Positions 1-9,500 of a DNA stretch of 64,000 nucleotides are shown piece by piece. A program made the translations under genes and the position numbers. This DNA is from JAEMQF01 sp963775015. GTDB taxonomy: Bacteria; Pseudomonadota; Gammaproteobacteria; Burkholderiales; Burkholderiaceae_C. The first letter of the stretch is position 1, and every line of letters begins with the position of its first letter. The stretch is from positions 62,001 through 126,000 of the forward strand of contig CAVZHI010000003.1 of assembly GCA_963775015.1 (NCBI GenBank), given 5' to 3'. The notes under the pieces are model-generated. The model searched no databases and was not told the DNA's origin. It saw nothing but the letters and a program-made list of their open reading frames with translations.

Positions 1-120
1 CGCGTCGCGCGCCGCGACCACCACCCGCGCTCCTGCGCGCGCCAGGCCGAGCGCCATCCCCAAGCCGATGCCGCCGTTGCCGCCGGTCATCAGCGCAACC
101 TTGCCCTTCAAATCGAACAT
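1..120 (-). CDS. SDR family oxidoreductase, N-terminal part (cut by window edge)
   Basis: Only the first 40 codons lie in the window; the gene continues beyond position 1. The start is the ATG at 120. The peptide begins MFDLKGKVALMTGGNGGIG and shows the classical Rossmann cofactor loop TGGNGGIG followed by a second beta strand ending VVVAARDA, as in NAD(P)-dependent short-chain dehydrogenases. The catalytic Ser-Tyr-Lys residues lie outside the window, so substrate and pathway cannot be told. It is divergent from the DMT permease at 358, with a REP pair between them. Confidence 0.85.
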   Translation of the reverse strand, partial: MFDLKGKVALMTGGNGGIGLGMALGLARAGARVVVAARDA

Positions 121-200
121 GCCGAAGCCTCCTTGGAAAAGCGGCCATTGTGCCGGGGGAGCGGGCGTTGGGTTCCGGCCAGAGGAGCGGCACCGGAGGG

Positions 201-268
201 GTGGATCCCGGCTTTCGCCGGGATGACGGTTCCAATGCTCTGTCATCCCGGCGAAAGCCGGGATCCAC
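201..268. repeat. REP-type palindrome pair (locus A)
   Basis: Two 27-nt units at 201-227 and 242-268 are inverted copies of each other, 14 nt apart. Each contains the hairpin core CCCGGCTTTCGCCGGG or its complement. The same unit occurs at 22983-23081, 33807-33879 and 37288-37368. Here the pair lies between two divergently transcribed genes, and the order of the two units is opposite to the other three loci. Confidence 0.9.
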
Positions 269-357
269 TCTCCTCGGCAGGCACAGGACCATGGCGCGAG
301 CCCGGCCCGCGCCCGGATCGCACAGCGCGCGATCTTGCCTTCGTAGAATCAAATCCA

Positions 358-1278
358 ATGTCGCAGCCCGAGGCCCAACCACTCAGCGCCTCGCCTGCGC
401 CGCCCCTGTGGCCCGGCTTGTTGCTCGCCATCGCCGGCTCGGTGGCGTTTTCCGGCAAGGCGATCATCGTCAAGCTGGCGTACCGCCACGGCGTCGACGC
501 GATCACCTTGATCCTGTACCGCATGCTGTTCGCGCTGCCGCTGTTCGTGCTGCTCGCGTGGTGGGCCGGGCGCAACAAGCCGGCGCTTGCGCGGCGCGAC
601 TGGTTCGCCGTCTGCGGCCTGGGCTTCAGCGGCTACTACCTCGCGAGCACGCTCGACTTTGTCGGCCTGCAATCCATCAGCGCAAGCCTGGGGCGGCTCA
701 TCGCCTACCTGAACCCCACACTCGTGCTGCTGCTCGGCATGCTGCTGTTCGGCCGCCGCGTACGCGGCCTGCAGATCGGCGCGCTGGCGATCAGCTACTG
801 CGGCGTGTTGATCGTGTTCGGCCACGAAGTCACGCTGCAGGGCGCGCATGTCGCGTTCGGCGCGCTGTGCGTGTTCGGCAGCGCCGTCAGCTACGCGCTC
901 TACCTCGTCTACAGCGGCGAAGAGGTGAAGCGCCTCGGCGCGCTGCGCCTGACCGGCCTGGCGTCGACGGTCGCGTGCCTGCTGTGCATCGTGCAATTTC
1001 TGCTGCTGCGCCCTCTCGCCGCGCTCGACGTCGCGCCGCAGGTGCTGTGGCTGTCGCTGCTCAACGCCACCCTCTGCACCGTCGCGCCGGTGCTCATGAT
1101 GATGATGGCGATCGAGCGCATCGGCGCCGTCATGACGGCGCAGACCGGAATGATCGGCCCGCTGTCGACGATCGCGATGGGCGTTGTCATCCTCGGCGAG
1201 CCGTTCACCGCGTGGCTCGCCGCGGGGACCGCGCTCGTGCTCGCCGGCATCTGGCTGCTCGCGCAGCGAATGCGATGA
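358..1278 (+). CDS. DMT-superfamily permease (EamA domains)
   Basis: This 306-residue integral membrane protein has about ten hydrophobic segments arranged as two EamA-type halves, the usual size and fold for drug/metabolite transporters. The first half contains a GKAIIVKLAYR loop after TM1, and the second half ends GEPFTAWLAAGTALVLAGIW, a typical last-helix pair. The ATG at 358 (MSQPEAQPL) is chosen because upstream in-frame codons run through the REP pair and look non-coding. The substrate cannot be read from sequence; amino acid or metabolite export is common in the family. The SDR gene follows 32 nt downstream on the same strand. A second EamA permease lies at 31483-32394. Confidence 0.85.
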   Translation: MSQPEAQPLSASPAPPLWPGLLLAIAGSVAFSGKAIIVKLAYRHGVDAITLILYRMLFALPLFVLLAWWAGRNKPALARRDWFAVCGLGFSGYYLASTLDFVGLQSISASLGRLIAYLNPTLVLLLGMLLFGRRVRGLQIGALAISYCGVLIVFGHEVTLQGAHVAFGALCVFGSAVSYALYLVYSGEEVKRLGALRLTGLASTVACLLCIVQFLLLRPLAALDVAPQVLWLSLLNATLCTVAPVLMMMMAIERIGAVMTAQTGMIGPLSTIAMGVVILGEPFTAWLAAGTALVLAGIWLLAQRMR

Positions 1279-1310
1279 TCGGAGTTCGATCTTTTTTTCA
1301 ACCGGAGTGA

Positions 1311-2102
1311 ATGAACATGGACTTGGGCCTCACAGGCAAATGGGCGTTGGTGTGCGCGGCGAGCAAAGGCCTGGGCAAGGGCTGCGCGGCGGCACTCGTG
1401 GGCGAAGGCGTGAACGTCGTGATCACGGCGCGCGGCGATGAGGCCTTGCAAGCGACGGCGCGCGAGCTGCGCGCACTGAAGCGCGGCGAGGTGCGCACCG
1501 TCGCCGGCGACATCACGACGCCGCAGGGCCGCGCCCAAGCGCTCGCCGCTTGCCCGCAGGTTGACATCCTGATCAACAACGCCGGCGGGCCGCCTCCGGG
1601 GGATTTTCGCGACTGGGACCGCGATGCGTGGCTCAAGGCGCTGGACGCGAACATGCTCACGCCGATCGAGCTCATCAAGGCGACGGTCGACAAGATGGCA
1701 GAGCGCCAATTCGGGCGCATCGTCAACATCACGTCGGGCGCGGTGAAGGCGCCGATCGACATCCTGGGCCTGTCCAATGGGGCACGCAGCGGGCTCACGG
1801 GATTTGTCGCCGGCGTCGCACGACAGGCACGCCTGGCGTCGGCGAACGTGACGATCAACAGCATGCTGCCCGGCATCTTCGACACCGACCGCTTGCGTGT
1901 CACCGCTGCCGGCGCCGCGGCGAAGAGCGGGCAGAGCGTCGAGGCGCTGCTCGACAAGCGCCGCGCCGGCGTTCCGGCAGCGCGTTTCGGCAGCGCCGCC
2001 GAGTTCGGCGCCGTCTGCGCTTTTCTCTGCAGCGTGCACGCGGGTTACGTGACGGGGCAGAACGTGTTGCTTGACGGCGGGGCGTATCCGGGGACGTTTT
2101 GA
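1311..2102 (+). CDS. SDR family oxidoreductase with atypical active site
   Basis: The 263-residue protein has the Rossmann fold of short-chain dehydrogenases: the loop CAASKGLGKG near residue 16, NNAGG near residue 90, and the C-terminal YVTGQNVLLDGGAY typical of FabG-like enzymes. The canonical catalytic YxxxK is missing. After Ser of NITSG, the expected Tyr and Lys positions fall in SNGAR, giving Ser and Arg. A FabG-like subfamily with this change exists, so the protein may be functional but with different chemistry. The start ATG at 1311 (MNMDLGL) has an AACCGGAGTG ribosome site just upstream; the ATG at 1317 is an alternative. It probably shares a transcript with the permease upstream. 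Confidence 0.85.
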   Translation: MNMDLGLTGKWALVCAASKGLGKGCAAALVGEGVNVVITARGDEALQATARELRALKRGEVRTVAGDITTPQGRAQALAACPQVDILINNAGGPPPGDFRDWDRDAWLKALDANMLTPIELIKATVDKMAERQFGRIVNITSGAVKAPIDILGLSNGARSGLTGFVAGVARQARLASANVTINSMLPGIFDTDRLRVTAAGAAAKSGQSVEALLDKRRAGVPAARFGSAAEFGAVCAFLCSVHAGYVTGQNVLLDGGAYPGTF

Positions 2103-2132
2103 ACGGTCGCGTGTCGGTTGCTGCGCAGCGTC

Positions 2133-3440
2133 TCAGTGTGATCCGCTGCCCGAAGCCGGATCGCTGGCGTCGTCGCGCCCCCCTTTGATCGCGCGCAGCG
2201 TGTGTCGGGCCATGTCCGGCCTGGTGGCGTCCACGCGATCGGTCTCGGCCAAAAATTCCTCGATCAAATTTTGCACCTGCGCGAACGCCGCTTCGTCAAC
2301 GAGCGGCGTGTGATTCGGGCTGTCGAAGGGCTCCAGTCTCGCGCCGGGAATCGTGGCCGCGATCAAGCGACCTTCTTCGAACGGCACACGCGAGTCGCGC
2401 GGGCTGTGCAACACCAGCGTGGGGCACATCACGCGAGGCATATCCTCGGTAGCGTCGAAATCCGCAATGCGCCGCAGCAATGCGACCGCGGTTTTCGGCG
2501 GGCATGAAACTCGCTGGAGCTGGTTGAACGAATCCATCTGCTCCGCAGTCGCGCCCGGCCAGAACATCGTTGTCATCAATTGGCGAAACGCCGGGTTGTC
2601 TTGTGCCCAGCCATCTTCGAGCAGCAGCAACATCGCTTCGAAGTTCTCGATCGACACACTCTTTGAGCCACGGCGCCGCGCGCCGCGCGCAAAGCCTCCG
2701 AGCAAGACCAGGTGGGTGACGCGTTGCGGGTGGCGCGCGGCATAGCGGATGGAGATCGGCGCGCCGCCCGAGGCGCCCAGCAGTGCAAAGCGCTCCAGCC
2801 CCGCACTGTTCACCACTGTCTCGAGATCGTGTACACACTCATCCAGCGTGCCTGCGGCGGCCTCCCAGTCCGACAAACCGTAGCCACGGCCGTCGTAGCG
2901 CAAATAGCGATGCCTTTTCGAGAGTTCTTGAATGCGCGGCCCCAAGGTGGCGCTGCGCCAATCCCAGTCAAGGTGCGACATCCAATGTGCAGCGCGTACG
3001 AGCGGCGCGCCTTGTCCGCTGGTGGCGTGCGCCAAGCGCACGCCGTCGGGCGTGGTCGCGAACCGAATGTCCTGGTGAAAGCCACGGTCATGCGCCGGCA
3101 CCGGTGCGGCATCGACCACAGTGGGCGCGGGCATCAGGCGATAGCCGCGCCGAGCTTCAGTCTGCACGATGCGGTGTGCGTCGTCTTTCAAAGCGCGGCG
3201 CAATTCGCCGATGCACTGCACGAGGCTGTCGTCGGTGACCGCGGTGGTTGGCCACACGGCGAGCATCAATTCGTCCTTGGGCACCAAGCTGCCGAGGCGG
3301 CGCGCAAGACACTTCAGCACCGCGAGCACTTGCGGCCGTAATCCAACCGACATGCCCTCAGCCGTGCGCAACTCGTCGCGCTCGAAGTCGAGCACGAAGC
3401 CCGGCAGCTCGATCTTGCTGGCCTTGTCTTCAGCGGTCAT
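2133..3440 (-). CDS. Winged-helix (OmpR-type) DNA-binding domain fused to alpha/beta hydrolase, copy 1
   Basis: This 435-residue protein has two domains. Residues about 10-105 form an OmpR/PhoB/CadC-type winged helix (LRPQVLAVLKCLARR, DDSLVQCIGELRRAL, EARRGYRL). Residues about 125-400 form an alpha/beta hydrolase with nucleophile elbow GASGG, acid in HSPRDSRVP and histidine in SPNHTPL, so the Ser-Asp-His triad looks complete. The hydrolase subtype (GVRLAHATSGQG, YDGRGYGLSDW) is the one often fused to LuxR or nucleotide-cyclase output domains. There is no signal peptide or membrane helix, so it is probably cytoplasmic. An AGGAG ribosome site precedes the ATG at 3440. Inferred role: a one-component regulator that binds or hydrolyses a small molecule. 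A close paralogue lies at 16538-17866. Confidence 0.85.
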   Translation of the reverse strand: MTAEDKASKIELPGFVLDFERDELRTAEGMSVGLRPQVLAVLKCLARRLGSLVPKDELMLAVWPTTAVTDDSLVQCIGELRRALKDDAHRIVQTEARRGYRLMPAPTVVDAAPVPAHDRGFHQDIRFATTPDGVRLAHATSGQGAPLVRAAHWMSHLDWDWRSATLGPRIQELSKRHRYLRYDGRGYGLSDWEAAAGTLDECVHDLETVVNSAGLERFALLGASGGAPISIRYAARHPQRVTHLVLLGGFARGARRRGSKSVSIENFEAMLLLLEDGWAQDNPAFRQLMTTMFWPGATAEQMDSFNQLQRVSCPPKTAVALLRRIADFDATEDMPRVMCPTLVLHSPRDSRVPFEEGRLIAATIPGARLEPFDSPNHTPLVDEAAFAQVQNLIEEFLAETDRVDATRPDMARHTLRAIKGGRDDASDPASGSGSH

Positions 3441-3565
3441 GGCGGCGGACTCCTACCGAAGCGGTGCGTGCCTGTGGCCAGCGACCGGCACGTACCGCTT
3501 GCTTTTCGATGGTAGGGGGCATTGACTGTCAGTGCGATTCTTGTTTCCTCAGTCTGCCGCGAACT

Positions 3566-6500
3566 CTACAAGACGAAATCGAATGGGGAGAGCGTGGCGC
3601 CGGGCAAGGTGTAGTTTCCGATCAGGTGAATCTCGAAGTCCACGGTACTAAAGTTGGCATCGACGTTGGCTTGAACGATCGTCTCGTTTGTTGCGCTGGA
3701 GTAGCCGAAGCGAATTTGACCCGGGAGCGTGAATGCCTCCAAGAGGTTCGTCAGCAAGGCCGGGCTGAACGCGTCATTTGCGCCTGTCGTTGAGTTCGCA
3801 TCAATGCCGGACAGATCAATCTTGTCATTGATACGCTCGAAATCGACGATGAGGTCCCCGGTCGTACTTGAGGCGGAGTCGAGAACTGAGCTGAATTCGA
3901 ATGTGTCGGTGCCCTCACCGCCGGTCAAGATGTCACGCCCGGTCCCGCCATTCAATCTGTCGTCACCACTATCTCCAACGAGAACATCGTTATCCGCGTC
4001 GCCGTTCAATGTGTCCATCTCGGATCCGCCGACCAATAGGTCTGCCCCGGCTCCGCCGTTGAGCGTGTCTGCGCCGGCATTTCCAAACAGAAGGTCGTTG
4101 CCGCCAACGCCGTCCAAAGTTTCGCCAGCGGAGGTCGAGGCGATCAGATCGGCGCCCGTGTCTCCCAGTAGGTCCGACTGGATGCGGTAGTTTTGGGTTG
4201 CGGCCAGGTCATATCCATGGAACAGAAGCGGTGGTGAACCCACGGCCTGATTGAATCTCAATACTTCGGGCGACCCAAACGCTGGATCAAGCAAAGTAAC
4301 CGACGTCAATTCAACAGTAAGCTTGAGGTCGGCGCCAAACCGCTCCGCGCTTATTGCGCTGATAGCACTTGTTGTTCCTGTATCAAACTGGACGATCTCG
4401 GAATTTGAGATGCTTGTGCTGGAGTCCCAGATGTGGTCTGTCCCGTCATCCAGATCAAAGTGGTACCTGTCGGCACCTCCGCCACCGAGCAAAATGTCAT
4501 TGCCGTCGCCGCCGAAGATGTCGTCCGCGCTCGCCCCGCCGACAAGTATTTGATCGCCGGTACGCCCACCGGCCACACCTGCGTCTAGGGAACCGGCGAT
4601 ATCCCTCTGAACTGATGAGATTGCTGATCCCAGACTCTCGACGCCGAATGAATCAATGATCTGGTAGCTGAAAGAGCCACCATTCGCCCCGACATCAGTG
4701 AAGGTTACGGTTCCCTCGGGTCCGATTCCTGCGGCATGAGCGACGGTGTCGCCACCACCACTGAGCACTGCGGCGCTGGACACATCGATGGAGTCTCCGT
4801 CGAGGTCGGAATCGTTTTGGAGTAGCGCCCACTCGGGGATTGCCGCCACCGCGTCGCGGCTGTAGATTTGATCGTCAAGCGCCAGAGGCGGACTGCTGTC
4901 GTTGGCGCCGTTGATCGTGATGTTCACAGTCGCGGATGTTCCGTCAATCGTGTTTACGATGAAGGAATCCATCAGCGTTTGGCCCGCGCCAAGCGCATTG
5001 ACCGTCGAATTCGCGTTATCGAGCGTATAGGTCCAAGCACCCACTGAGTTCACTTGGTATCTTCCAAAGCCACTCGCAGTCAAGACGCTTGGGGTCACTT
5101 CTTGCCACGAGTCATCGGGATTGTCGATGTCGGTTGCGAACAGGTTCCCACTGGTTGTCGATATTCCAGCCACCGCACCGTCTTCGACGACGAGGCCGGC
5201 AAAGCCGTTTGGTGATTCAGACGTGATCACGGCAGCGTCGTTGACCGCCGAGATCGAGAAACTCAGCGTATTGGGCGAGGGGTCGAGCTGCACGCCGCCG
5301 TTGGCGGTGCCGCCATCGTCCTGCACCTGGAACGTAAAGTTGTCCCCGCCATTCACGTTGAGGGCAGGGGTATAGACCAGCGCACCAGCGGCGATGTCCG
5401 CAGCTGCAACCAAGGCACCCGCGCCCAGCGCCGTGCCGTTGAGCGTAAGTGTGCCCCGTGAAGGAAGGGTGGTGAGCGCAACCGCGGCGAACGCGTCGTT
5501 CTCCACATCGTCGAACCCAAAATCGGCCAACGCCAGAATCCTGGGCGTGTCCTCGGTCAGGGCCAGGGTCATGTCGGTGCCCGTGGGCGCGTCGTTGACC
5601 GGTGCGACCGTGATGCTCACCGAGTCGGAGTCGGTCAGCGTGCCTCCCAAGCCGCTGACGCCCTGGTCGCTGGTGGTCATCGTCAACGTGGATGAGCCAA
5701 AGAAGTCCGCCGCGGGCGTGAAGCGCACGGCATTAAGCGTACCCAGTGCTGCGTTGATCTGCGCCAGCGTGCCCTGCAGCGTGAAACTGCTGCCCAGGTT
5801 GTTGAAGCTCACCCCCGTCGAGCCGATGCCGGTCACGCTCAGAGTGCCTGTGCCGGGGCTCACGCCCAGGGTCACCTGGATCTGGCCGCCGCCCGCGGCA
5901 TCCACATCGCTCACGCTCAGGCCGTTGATGAAGGCCGGTGTGTCTTCGTTGGTGGTGAATGCAGCCAGGCCATTGTTTACCGGTGCGTCGTTCACCGCAG
6001 CGATGGCCAAACTCAGCGTATTGGGCGAGGGGTCGAGCTGCACGCCGCCGTTGGCGGTGCCGCCATCGTCCTGCACCTGGAACGTAAAGTTGTCCCCGCC
6101 ATTCACGTTGAGGGCAGGGGTATAGACCAGCGCACCAGCGGCGATGTCCGCAGCTGCAACCAAGGCACCCGCGCCCAGCGCCGTGCCGTTGAGCGTAAGT
6201 GTGCCCCGTGAAGGAAGGGTGGTGAGCGCAACCGCGGCGAACGCGTCGTTCTCCACATCGTCGAACCCAAAATCGGCCAACGCCAGAATCCTGGGCGTGT
6301 CCTCGGTCAGGGCCAGGGTCATGTCGGTGCCCGTGGGCGCGTCGTTGACCGGTGCGACCGTGATGCTCACCGAGTCGGAGTCGGTCAGCGTGCCTCCCAA
6401 GCCGCTGACGCCCTGGTCGCTGGTGGTCATCGTCAACGTGGATGAGCCAAAGAAGTCCGCCGCGGGCGTGAAGCGCACGGCATTAAGCGTACCCAGTGCT

Positions 6501-9500
6501 GCGTTGATCTGCGCCAGCGTGCCCTGCAGCGTGAAACTGCTGCCCAGGTTGTTGAAGCTCACCCCCGTCGAGCCGATGCCGGTCACGCTCAGAGTGCCTG
6601 TGCCGGGGCTCACGCCCAGGGTCACCTGGATCTGGCCGCCGCCCGCGGCATCCACATCGCTCACGCTCAGGCCGTTGATGAAGGCCGGTGTGTCTTCGTT
6701 GGTGGTGAATGCAGCCAGGCCATTGTTTACCGGTGCGTCGTTCACCGCAGCGATGGCCAAACTCAGCGTATTGGGCGAGGGGTCGAGCTGCACGCCGCCG
6801 TTGGCGGTGCCGCCATCGTCCTGCACCTGGAACGTAAAGTTGTCCCCGCCATTCACGTTGAGGGCAGGGGTATAGACCAGCGCACCAGCGGCGATGTCCG
6901 CAGCTGCAACCAAGGCACCCGCGCCCAGCGCCGTGCCGTTGAGCGTAAGTGTGCCCCGTGAAGGAAGGGTGGTGAGCGCAACCGCGGCGAACGCGTCGTT
7001 CTCCACATCGTCGAACCCAAAATCGGCCAACGCCAGAATCCTGGGCGTGTCCTCGGTCAGGGCCAGGGTCATGTCGGTGCCCGTGGGCGCGTCGTTGACC
7101 GGTGCGACCGTGATGCTCACCGAGTCGGAGTCGGTCAGCGTGCCTCCCAAGCCGCTGACGCCCTGGTCGCTGGTGGTCATCGTCAACGTGGATGAGCCAA
7201 AGAAGTCCGCCGCGGGCGTGAAGCGCACGGCATTAAGCGTACCCAGTGCTGCGTTGATCTGCGCCAGCGTGCCCTGCAGCGTGAAACTGCTGCCCAGGTT
7301 GTTGAAGCTCACCCCCGTCGAGCCGATGCCGGTCACGCTCAGAGTGCCTGTGCCGGGGCTCACGCCCAGGGTCACCTGGATCTGGCCGCCGCCCGCGGCA
7401 TCCACATCGCTCACGCTCAGGCCGTTGATGAAGGCCGGTGTGTCTTCGTTGGTGGTGAATGCAGCCAGGCCATTGTTTACCGGTGCGTCGTTCACCGCAG
7501 CGATGGCCAAACTCAGCGTATTGGGCGAGGGGTCGAGCTGCACGCCGCCGTTGGCGGTGCCGCCATCGTCCTGCACCTGGAACGTAAAGTTGTCCCCGCC
7601 ATTCACGTTGAGGGCAGGGGTATAGACCAGCGCACCAGCGGCGATGTCCGCAGCTGCAACCAAGGCACCCGCGCCCAGCGCCGTGCCGTTGAGCGTAAGT
7701 GTGCCCCGTGAAGGAAGGGTGGTGAGCGCAACCGCGGCGAACGCGTCGTTCTCCACATCGTCGAACCCAAAATCGGCCAACGCCAGAATCCTGGGCGTGT
7801 CCTCGGTCAGGGCCAGGGTCATGTCGGTGCCCGTGGGCGCGTCGTTGACCGGTGCGACCGTGATGCTCACCGAGTCGGAGTCGGTCAGCGTGCCTCCCAA
7901 GCCGCTGACGCCCTGGTCGCTGGTGGTCATCGTCAACGTGGATGAGCCAAAGAAGTCCGCCGCGGGCGTGAAGCGCACGGCATTAAGCGTACCCAGTGCT
8001 GCGTTGATCTGCGCCAGCGTGCCCTGCAGCGTGAAACTGCTGCCCAGGTTGTTGAAGCTCACCCCCGTCGAGCCGATGCCGGTCACGCTCAGAGTGCCTG
8101 TGCCGGGGCTCACGCCCAGGGTCACCTGGATCTGGCCGCCGCCCGCGGCATCCACATCGCTCACGCTCAGGCCGTTGATGAAGGCCGGTGTGTCTTCGTT
8201 GGTGGTGAATGCAGCCAGGCCATTGTTTACCGGTGCGTCGTTCACCGCAGCGATGGCCAAACTCAGCGTATTGGGCGAGGGGTCGAGCTGCACGCCGCCG
8301 TTGGCGGTGCCGCCATCGTCCTGCACCTGGAACGTAAAGTTGTCCCCGCCATTCACGTTGAGGGCAGGGGTATAGACCAGCGCACCAGCGGCGATGTCCG
8401 CAGCTGCAACCAAGGCACCCGCGCCCAGCGCCGTGCCGTTGAGCGTAAGTGTGCCCCGTGAAGGAAGGGTGGTGAGCGCAACCGCGGCGAACGCGTCGTT
8501 CTCCACATCGTCGAACCCAAAATCGGCCAACGCCAGAATCCTGGGCGTGTCCTCGGTCAGGGCCAGGGTCATGTCGGTGCCCGTGGGCGCGTCGTTGACC
8601 GGTGCGACCGTGATGCTCACCGAGTCGGAGTCGGTCAGCGTGCCTCCCAAGCCGCTGACGCCCTGGTCGCTGGTGGTCATCGTCAACGTGGATGAGCCAA
8701 AGAAGTCCGCCGCGGGCGTGAAGCGCACGGCATTAAGCGTACCCAGTGCTGCGTTGATCTGCGCCAGCGTGCCCTGCAGCGTGAAACTGCTGCCCAGGTT
8801 GTTGAAGCTCACCCCCGTCGAGCCGATGCCGGTCACGCTCAGAGTGCCTGTGCCGGGGCTCACGCCCAGGGTCACCTGGATCTGGCCGCCGCCCGCGGCA
8901 TCCACATCGCTCACGCTCAGGCCGTTGATGAAGGCCGGTGTGTCTTCGTTGGTGGTGAATGCAGCCAGGCCATTGTTTACCGGTGCGTCGTTCACCGCAG
9001 CGATTGAAATTGCAACTTCGTCGGTATCGCTCGCCGACCCGTCACTGGTCGTGATCTGAATCGTTGCAGTGCCATTGAAGTTGGGAGTTCCTCGAAAGCT
9101 CAAGCCGTTAAGTGCCGCATTGATGCTGGCAGCGGATCCGGTGAACGTCATCGAGCCATCAGAGTTGCCGTCACCAAGCGTAAAGTTGAGCCCTGTCGTT
9201 TGTGCGAGGGTAAGGGCACCGTTGCTTGACGAAAGAGTGACCGTCAAGTTCGCACTGTCGGCATCTGCAACGCTGATTGCATTCGCCCCTCCGAAAACAA
9301 ACGTCTCGTCTTCGCCAATGCTCTGCGGGCCTGGAATGGTGTTGACCGGTGCAATGTTGGTTGCACCGCCGCTCACTCCGAGAAAGTCCGCCACCGATAG
9401 AGCGTGCAGGCCGTTCAACTGGACTTTCAGATCAGCGACTCCGTCGGAATTGGTGTCGGCGAGGATCATGGAATTGGCGCCGTCCTGCTGGTACCAAACA

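Noticed and set aside
5259..9004. CRISPR-like regular repetition
   Set aside because: The repeats are 750 bp, directly abutting, coding and without spacers; no cas gene is present.
5394..9059. Five long plus-strand reading frames of near-identical sequence within the adhesin region
   Set aside because: They are antisense shadows of the 750-bp repeats; they repeat with the same period and show no protein family features or ribosome sites.
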